The translations under genes and the position numbers were made by a program. 51,885 nucleotides of DNA from an uncultured Collinsella sp. GTDB lineage: Bacteria; Actinomycetota; Coriobacteriia; Coriobacteriales; Coriobacteriaceae. Below are positions 46,670-51,885 of this stretch, one piece after another; positions within the stretch are counted from its first letter, which is position 1; each line of letters starts with the position of its first letter. Location: contig URFU01000002.1 in the NCBI GenBank assembly GCA_900547125.1, positions 1-51,885 on the forward strand, written 5' to 3'. The notes under the pieces were generated by a model. The model did not search any database, was not told the DNA's origin, and was given only the letters and a program-made list of their open reading frames with translations.

Positions 46670-47050
46670 ATCGCCGAGTATGCCAAGGCCGTCGTGCAGG
46701 GCCGCCCGAGCTTCCACATTTCGCTCGCCATGGACATTAGCCCCAACTGCGATTGCCATCCCGAAAACGACACGCCTATCGTCAACGATATCGGCATGTT
46801 CGCGAGCTTCGACCCGGTCGCCATCGACCAGGCCTGTGCCGATGCCGTCATGGCATCCGCGCCGCTGCCCAACACCGAGCTTACCGATAGCGCGGCCAAG
46901 ATGGAGCACAACCACGAGCATCTGGAGGGCGATCAGGCCAAGGACCCCTTCTGCATCACGCATCCCGACACCGACTGGCGCACCTGCATCGCGCACGCCG
47001 AGAAGATCGGCCTGGGCACGAGCAAGTACGAGCTCATCGAGGTCAAGTAG
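46670..47050 (+). pseudogene. DUF362 protein, C-terminal part, in the same frame after the TAG
   Basis: 126 codons in exactly the frame of the 45845 gene: IAEYAKAVVQGRPSFHISLA, then MDISPNCDCHPEND and VNDIGMFASFDPVAIDQACA, all typical of the C-terminal DUF362 region. The first internal ATG (46730) has no ribosome site. Full length would be about 401 aa. Confidence 0.85.
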
Positions 47051-47097
47051 CGCCTAGTTATTGGACAAATCAAGCGCTTTTCTGGCGCAAGTAGAGC

Positions 47098-47137
47098 AAA
47101 AGCCGCCCGTGGGCACAGCGCTCACGGGCGGCTTTTT
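47098..47137 (+). terminator. Rho-independent terminator after the DUF362 gene
   Basis: AGCCGCCCGTG and CACGGGCGGCT arms with a short loop, flanked by AAAA and TTTTT, so it could act in both directions. Confidence 0.88.
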
Positions 47138-47259
47138 GGAAGTATGCGGCAAATTTCGAGACCGCCGAGCACACGACGTTTTTTGGCAACAAAACCCCTG
47201 ATAAATTGTTGGTAAAACTGTGGTCTGGTCGGCAGTTCCAGATTTTGCCGCATACTTCC
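47138..47259. repeat. 122-bp element with terminal inverted repeats
   Basis: GGAAGTATGCGGCAAA (47138-47153) and its exact complement (47244-47259), with weaker similarity extending inward (GCCGA, GTTTT). The centre is AT-rich (TTTTTTGGCAACAAAACCCC region). It lies between the DUF362 gene and the convergent hydrolase gene. No coding capacity. Confidence 0.72.
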
Positions 47260-47301
47260 GAAAATAGGGGGTTAGATAAAGCCTCAGACGTTGCTATTCG
47301 C

Positions 47302-48267
47302 CTAAAAATACTCGTCGAGGAAGTTGTTGACCGTGTTCCAGTAGAGCTCGGGGTCAACTTGCGCACTCTTGGCGTGGGTGGCGCCATGGATGGTGAGCTT
47401 TTGCTTGACCTTGCTGGCGCACGCATCGTAGTTTTGGTCGAGCATGTCGTACGGCACAAAGGTGTCCTTGTCGCCGTGGATAAACAGCATGGGAACCGTC
47501 GCGTGTTTGAGTTGCTCCACACTGCTCGCCTTATGGAAGTCGTAGCCCGCGCGCGCGTTGCACACCAAGTTTGCTACATCGAGCAAGGGAAAGCTGGGCA
47601 GGCCGAACACGTCCTTGAGCTGTAGAGAAAACTCGTCCCAAACACTCGTATAACCGCAGTCCTCGATAATGCATTTCACGTTTGCGGGTAGAGATTCCCC
47701 CGCGACGTTCATGGCAGTTGCTGCACCCATCGACTCGCCAAAGACCAGGATGCGCGCCTCGGGGTCAGCCTGAACGATCCGCCCAATCCATGCAACGACA
47801 TCGAGCCGCTCGGGCCAGCCCATGCCGATATAGTCGCCGCCGGAGCGCTCGTGGGCGCGGGCGGCAGGCGCGAGCACGTTCATGCCGCGGTCGTGGAATC
47901 GCTTGACGTATCGGGCCATGCCGATGGGCTCGTTGGTATATCCATGCAGGCAGACGGCGTAGTCGTGCGTGCTCTCCGACGCGGCAAAATACCAAGCGGC
48001 AAGCTCGGTTCCATCATCTGCGGTGAGGCTGCTGCTCTCGCGGTTTTCCTTAAACCACGCCCGCGCCTCGGTTTCTTCGGCATCCGGCTGCTCACCTTTT
48101 TTGTCGTCTTTGCCATCCTGCATCATCTTCATGGTGTACGGCGCCTGGGGGTTCAGGGCAAAGTCAAACAAAAAGTTGCCGGCAAATCCGAGCAACGTAA
48201 CAGCGAGCGCCAGCGCAACAATGCCGGCTATCTTGAGCTTTCGATGGGAACGTGCGTTTTGAGCCAT
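47302..48267 (-). CDS. Membrane-anchored alpha/beta hydrolase
   Basis: 321 aa. An N-terminal signal-anchor (about aa 11-34) is followed by a linker and an alpha/beta-hydrolase domain facing outward. Nucleophile elbow GESMG with S179, acid D268 in HGDKDTFVP and H298 in HGATHAKS make a complete triad; CLHGY carries the oxyanion region. Closest to BAAT/esterase-like prolyl-oligopeptidase-fold hydrolases such as Bacillus YqkD. AGGAG lies about 8 nt before the start. Substrate unknown. Confidence 0.88.
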   Translation of the reverse strand: MAQNARSHRKLKIAGIVALALAVTLLGFAGNFLFDFALNPQAPYTMKMMQDGKDDKKGEQPDAEETEARAWFKENRESSSLTADDGTELAAWYFAASESTHDYAVCLHGYTNEPIGMARYVKRFHDRGMNVLAPAARAHERSGGDYIGMGWPERLDVVAWIGRIVQADPEARILVFGESMGAATAMNVAGESLPANVKCIIEDCGYTSVWDEFSLQLKDVFGLPSFPLLDVANLVCNARAGYDFHKASSVEQLKHATVPMLFIHGDKDTFVPYDMLDQNYDACASKVKQKLTIHGATHAKSAQVDPELYWNTVNNFLDEYF

Positions 48268-48453
48268 GCGGTATTCTCCTATAAGATGTTAATACGTCAA
48301 CATTTAATGCAAGCGCATTATGGACGTTCGCCGTTGATGCGTCAACAGGCAAAGAATGGGTAAACAAAGGGTCACGTATGGTGCAAATTTCGCACGTACC
48401 TAGACGCTTTGATATAGTGTTGTGAACTCTTTACGTTGGAGGATGTAACCGGC

Positions 48454-49137
48454 ATGTCCGATTCGAGCGACAGTTCTAAGCCGCGACCCAAGACCGCGGC
48501 CGTTCCACACTACACGGTGGGCGAGGAGATCATGAACTCCGTCACCCATGGTGTCGGCTGCCTGCTGGGTATCGCGGGCCTGGTGCTCCTGATCGTATTC
48601 GCTGCCCTGCGCGGCGGAGGCCCGGCCCACATGGCCGCGGCGATTGTCTACGGTGTCAGCATTATCCTCGAATACCTAGCCTCCACGCTCTACCATGCGA
48701 TTCAGCCCGCGGGCGCCAAGCGCGTGTTCCGCATTATCGACCACAGCTGCATCTACCTGCTCATAGCCGGCAGCTATACGCCGTTTTGCCTCATCACGCT
48801 CGCAAACGACGGCGGCCCTGCGCTGTTCTTTGCCGTATGGGCCATCGCCATTATCGGCATCGCCCTCGAGTGCTTTATGCGTGAGCGTCAACCGCACTGG
48901 GTAAGCGGCCTGGTCTACCTGCTGATGGGCTGGCTCGTTGTCTTTAAGCTGCCCGAGCTCGTGTTGCTGCTCAACCCCGTGGCACTTGCCCTGCTCGCCG
49001 TCGGCGGCGTGTGCTACACCGCGGGTGTGCCGTTCTATATCGCCAAAAACGTGCGCTATCTGCACAGCGTGTTTCACCTGTGGGTGCTCGCCGGCAGCAT
49101 CTTCCAGTTCATGGCGGTGATCCTTTTCGTAATCTAG
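48454..49137 (+). CDS. Haemolysin III family (PAQR-type) membrane protein
   Basis: 227 aa with seven hydrophobic segments. Family signatures: SVTHGVGCLLG, STLYHAIQP, RIIDHSCIYLLIAGSYTPFC and HSVFHLWVLAGSIFQ; the His and Asp residues in these would bind zinc at the inner face. The name is historical; the role in most bacteria is unknown. The start MSDSSDSS is chosen; GGAGGA lies about 12 nt upstream. A TATAGT box is at 48413-48418. Confidence 0.92.
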   Translation: MSDSSDSSKPRPKTAAVPHYTVGEEIMNSVTHGVGCLLGIAGLVLLIVFAALRGGGPAHMAAAIVYGVSIILEYLASTLYHAIQPAGAKRVFRIIDHSCIYLLIAGSYTPFCLITLANDGGPALFFAVWAIAIIGIALECFMRERQPHWVSGLVYLLMGWLVVFKLPELVLLLNPVALALLAVGGVCYTAGVPFYIAKNVRYLHSVFHLWVLAGSIFQFMAVILFVI

Positions 49138-49247
49138 CGACCATGCCTGCGCGCCCGCGTCCTCGTTTGGGCGCCGGCGCAATTGCCGTATCCGTAATCA
49201 ACGTTTTACCCTAACGTCCCGAATCTTGGAGGTTCGAGAAACTCCCG

Positions 49248-50621
49248 ATGGACATAACCATCTCCCTTATCACCACCCTCGTTTTAACCCTCATCAACGG
49301 CTACTTCTCTATGTCCGAGATGGCGCTCACCACGGCAAAGCGCGCTGTGCTGGAGCACGAGGCCGAGGAAGGCGACAAACGCGCCGAGCGCGCCATTAAG
49401 CTGGCCGCCGATTCCGACCAGCTGCTCGCCACCATCCAGGTCGCCATCACGCTCGTGGGCTTTGCCTCATCCGCCGTCGCCTCGACGAGCCTGTCCGATC
49501 CGCTTGCCACGTGGCTCATGAGCTTTGGCATCGCGCCACTCTCTGCCATCGCGCGCGGCCTGGCGCCGGTCATCATCACCGTCGCCGTCGCCTTTGTGTC
49601 CATCGTGATTGGCGAGCTCGTGCCCAAGCGCATCGGCCTCGCCAACGCCGAGGGCGTATCCAAGCAGGTCGTGGGGCCGCTTTCGGTGTTTCAAAAGATC
49701 GCCCGTCCGCTCGTGTGGCTGACCGGTGCCTGCTCCGACGGCCTGGCCCGCATCCTGCGCATCAAGAGCGCCGATGACCGCCAGAACGTCTCGGAGGAAG
49801 AGATCAAGTACATGGTCTCGGAGCAGGACGACCTGCTCGACGAGGAAAAGCGCATGATCCACGAGATCTTCGACCTGGGAGACACCGTTGCCCGCGAGGT
49901 CATGGTGCCGCGCGTGGACACCACCATGTGCGAGGACGACGAAACGGTCGCCGACGTGCTGTCCGCCATGCGCCAGACCGGCTTTAGCCGCATCCCCGTC
50001 TATCACGAGGATCCCGACAACGTCGCCGGCATCGCGCACATCAAGGACCTGATCCAGCCTTCGCTCGACGGCAAGGGCGACCAGCCCATCGCCGACTTTT
50101 TGCGCGACGCCACCTTTGTGCCCGACACCAAGGACATCCTGCCGCTGCTGTCCGAGATGCAGACCTCGCACGACCAGATCGTGGTGGTCGTGGACGAGTA
50201 CGGCGGCACGGCCGGCATCATCACCATCGAGGATATCGTCGAGGAGATCGTGGGCGAGATCGAGGACGAGTTCGATCCCGACAACAAGTACCTCACGCGC
50301 CTTTCGCGCCGCGAGTGGCTCGTCGATGGGCGTTTTTCGTGCGATGACGCGATTGAGCTTGGTTGGCCGCTCGAGGAAAGCGATGATTATGAGACCATCG
50401 CCGGCTGGATTTTGGAGCTTTGCGACTCGGTGCCCGACATCGGAGAGGTGTTTGAGGTTGCGGGGTACAAGTTTAAGGTGCAGTCGATGCGTGGCCAGCG
50501 CATCTCGCTCATTCGCGTGATCGCTCCGGCCGAAACCGATAAGAAGGATTCCGAGCCCTCGGCAGACGAGCCGGCGGCGTCGGGCGCGGGCTCTGCGGAC
50601 CCGCACGATGGCGACGAGTAG
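49248..50621 (+). CDS. CNNM/CorC (HlyC) family membrane protein
   Basis: 457 aa: DUF21 membrane domain (aa 1-190) with ELVPKRIGL, two CBS domains (about aa 205-335; MVPRVDTTMCEDDETVADVL and GIAHIKDL, then VVDEYGGTAGIITIEDIVEE) and a C-terminal CorC/HlyC domain (about aa 350-430). Related proteins handle Mg2+ or divalent-cation export. An acidic Ala-rich tail ends the protein. Separate from the haemolysin III gene by 110 nt. Confidence 0.93.
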   Translation: MDITISLITTLVLTLINGYFSMSEMALTTAKRAVLEHEAEEGDKRAERAIKLAADSDQLLATIQVAITLVGFASSAVASTSLSDPLATWLMSFGIAPLSAIARGLAPVIITVAVAFVSIVIGELVPKRIGLANAEGVSKQVVGPLSVFQKIARPLVWLTGACSDGLARILRIKSADDRQNVSEEEIKYMVSEQDDLLDEEKRMIHEIFDLGDTVAREVMVPRVDTTMCEDDETVADVLSAMRQTGFSRIPVYHEDPDNVAGIAHIKDLIQPSLDGKGDQPIADFLRDATFVPDTKDILPLLSEMQTSHDQIVVVVDEYGGTAGIITIEDIVEEIVGEIEDEFDPDNKYLTRLSRREWLVDGRFSCDDAIELGWPLEESDDYETIAGWILELCDSVPDIGEVFEVAGYKFKVQSMRGQRISLIRVIAPAETDKKDSEPSADEPAASGAGSADPHDGDE

Positions 50622-50645
50622 GGCAAGGAAGAGTAGGGGAGAGTT

Positions 50646-51479
50646 ATGGCAGGCCTGTTCAACATCCTTAAGGTCACCGTCAGCGAGGACAAGATCTGCG
50701 CGCATGTGCTGGTGAACCCCGGCATGCCGCCCATGACTTCGGAGGACATCGAGGCCACGGCGCGCGTGTATTACCTGGTGCCCGCGATTGCCAAGCACCT
50801 GTGCCTGGGCGATTCCGGTCGCGAGTTCCAGGACTGCATGGGCCAGACCGAGCTTTGCCATCTGCTGGAGCACGTGACGGTCGAGCTCATGAACGAGACC
50901 GGTCTCGCTGGCAGCATTTCGTGCGGCCGCACCCGCGTAAGCGAGCACGATGAGCGTGTCTTTGAGGTCGAGCTTTCGTGTCCCGACGACGCGCTGGCCA
51001 TCGGCGCGCTGTCTTCGGCGACCTTTATGATGGATTGGGCCTACCTGCATGCCGACCAGCCCGCTCCCGATGTGGACGGTACGGTCGCGGGCCTGCGCAA
51101 CCTGGTGCTGGGCATGCGTGCCGAGGCCGAGGGCAAGGACCCGCACGAGGCCGTCGCCGCCGCGAACGCCGAAGACGAGGCCGAGGATGCGCCCGAGGGC
51201 GACGCTCCTGCCGACGCCGACACCGAGCCCGTTGCCGAGGCGCCTGCTGAGCCCGAGTCTGCGGAGCCCCAAGGCGTTCCGAGCTTTGACGACGAGCCGC
51301 AGGAGGCAATCGATACCGAGGGCGCGACCGCCGAAAGCCACGAGGCCCCCGCTGCCGTCTACGGTGGCGCGGCGACGGCTCCGGCTGTCCCCGCGCGCGA
51401 GGGAGCGCTGCCGCTCGTTGACGGCGCCGGCGAGGATCCGGCCGCTACGGTGGCCATGCCGGTCGTGCCGCAGGAGTAG
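50646..51479 (+). CDS. Solo cyanophycin-synthetase-N-like domain protein
   Basis: 277 aa. The first ~140 residues resemble the N-terminal domain of cyanophycin synthetase: a YY...VPAIAKHL stretch, then ELCHLLEHVTVELMNETG, CGRTRV and VFEVELS, in the order of the cyanobacterial enzyme (GHIVEHIALELQ, FGRTR, YNVVFEY). The ATP-grasp and Mur-ligase parts are absent. The remaining ~130 residues are an acidic Ala/Pro/Glu tail, probably disordered. Function unknown; it may be a binding module for a peptide or nucleotide. Follows the CNNM gene by 24 nt, likely the same transcript. Confidence 0.75.
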   Translation: MAGLFNILKVTVSEDKICAHVLVNPGMPPMTSEDIEATARVYYLVPAIAKHLCLGDSGREFQDCMGQTELCHLLEHVTVELMNETGLAGSISCGRTRVSEHDERVFEVELSCPDDALAIGALSSATFMMDWAYLHADQPAPDVDGTVAGLRNLVLGMRAEAEGKDPHEAVAAANAEDEAEDAPEGDAPADADTEPVAEAPAEPESAEPQGVPSFDDEPQEAIDTEGATAESHEAPAAVYGGAATAPAVPAREGALPLVDGAGEDPAATVAMPVVPQE

Positions 51480-51558
51480 GCTCACCCGCTTATCACCATC
51501 ATGTACCTGCGCCTTTACCGTACGCAGATGAGCAAGACGGCAAGCGCTGTGCTGCGGG

Positions 51559-51564
51559 TATAAT
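51559..51564 (+). promoter_or_regulatory. -10 box upstream of the YtxH-like gene
   Basis: Perfect TATAAT, preceded by CGGG; no convincing -35 box at standard spacing. Confidence 0.5.
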
Positions 51565-51615
51565 GGACAGCATTCAAACGGTGGGCGCCGAGGTGCCCGC
51601 AGGAGAGGAATGATC

Positions 51616-51885
51616 ATGGGAAAGACTTTCAGCTTTGTCTCCGGTGCGCTCTTTGGTGCTGCCGCCGGCGCTATCATCGGCGTTGCTCTGGCCCCGCGCT
51701 CGGGTGCCGAGACCCGCGCCATGGCCGCCGATATCGCCACCGACGCCTGGGACAACATGCGTGACACCTACGAGCACAGTGCCGAGGAGGCTCGCGCCGC
51801 GGTCAGCGACTTTGGTCCGATGGTCGACGCCAAGACCGATGACCTGCGCGCCAAGGTCGACCTGGCCCGTGAGCGCATGGACCAG
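51616..51885 (+). CDS. YtxH-like general stress/membrane-associated protein (3' end beyond window)
   Basis: Ninety codons visible, cut by the window edge. The N-terminal glycine-zipper-like hydrophobic hairpin (FVSGALFGAAAGAIIGVALA, aa 6-25) is followed by PRSGAETR and an alpha-helical charged region, the YtxH domain plan. AGGAGAGG 7 nt upstream fixes ATG 51616 over 51610. Confidence 0.83.
   Translation, partial: MGKTFSFVSGALFGAAAGAIIGVALAPRSGAETRAMAADIATDAWDNMRDTYEHSAEEARAAVSDFGPMVDAKTDDLRAKVDLARERMDQ

Overview
The window looks like chromosome of a high-GC, gut-type anaerobic actinobacterium of the class Coriobacteriia, most likely Collinsella or a close relative. This is an inference from the recognised genes (an Ech-type [NiFe] hydrogenase, an ECF transporter, type III pantothenate kinase), high GC, dense gene packing and mostly TAG stop codons. 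No search was run. No rRNA, CRISPR-Cas, phage or complete insertion sequence was seen.

Layout. 1-5100: glmU on the minus strand, divergent from an ECF vitamin/micronutrient transporter operon (T, fused A-A', S). 5100-10300: housekeeping genes: exodeoxyribonuclease III, a sirtuin, a fused folP-folK with an unusual insertion, a degenerate biotin-ligase-like protein and coaX. 10418-11100: a promoter, initiator tRNA and terminator, followed by a very regular array of six 57-bp inverted repeats at 80-bp spacing. This array is the strongest unexplained structure in the window. 11240-14809: an Fe-S/FMN/FAD 'old yellow enzyme' reductase, then an AAA/DUF4143 ATPase gene with four 23-bp-phased operator-like repeats and an internal stop. 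15093-28732: a surface-protein locus of three single-span membrane proteins and one giant secreted glycine-repeat protein that is split by a TAG. 29144-35401: a solo helix-turn-helix gene and a compact Ech hydrogenase operon whose EchA and EchB subunits are fused in one polypeptide. 35402-35961: a gene-free stretch with two related MITE-like elements. 35962-41271: a NarL-type two-component system divergent from an ABC-2 exporter with two permeases, the layout of the Bacillus LnrJK-LnrLMN antibiotic-resistance module. 41387-44787: a MacB/FtsX-type ABC pair. 44907-51885: a methyltransferase, a broken DUF362 Fe-S protein, an alpha/beta hydrolase, a haemolysin III family protein, a CBS/CorC membrane protein, a solo cyanophycin-synthetase-N-like protein, and the start of a YtxH-type protein.

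How parts fit. The Ech operon carries all six hydrogenase functions (proton channel, anchor, small and large catalytic subunits, NuoC-like and ferredoxin subunits). It would couple ferredoxin oxidation to H2 evolution and ion pumping. The folate, biotin and pantothenate genes form a loose cofactor block next to a vitamin-type ECF importer. Three genes (13505, 18017, 45845) are each interrupted by an in-frame TAG with homologous sequence continuing in the same frame. Several proteins carry Ala/Pro/Glu-rich insertions or tails (FolP, EchC, EchD, the 50646 protein). Intergenic spaces hold several families of short palindromic repeats, some present twice in the window.
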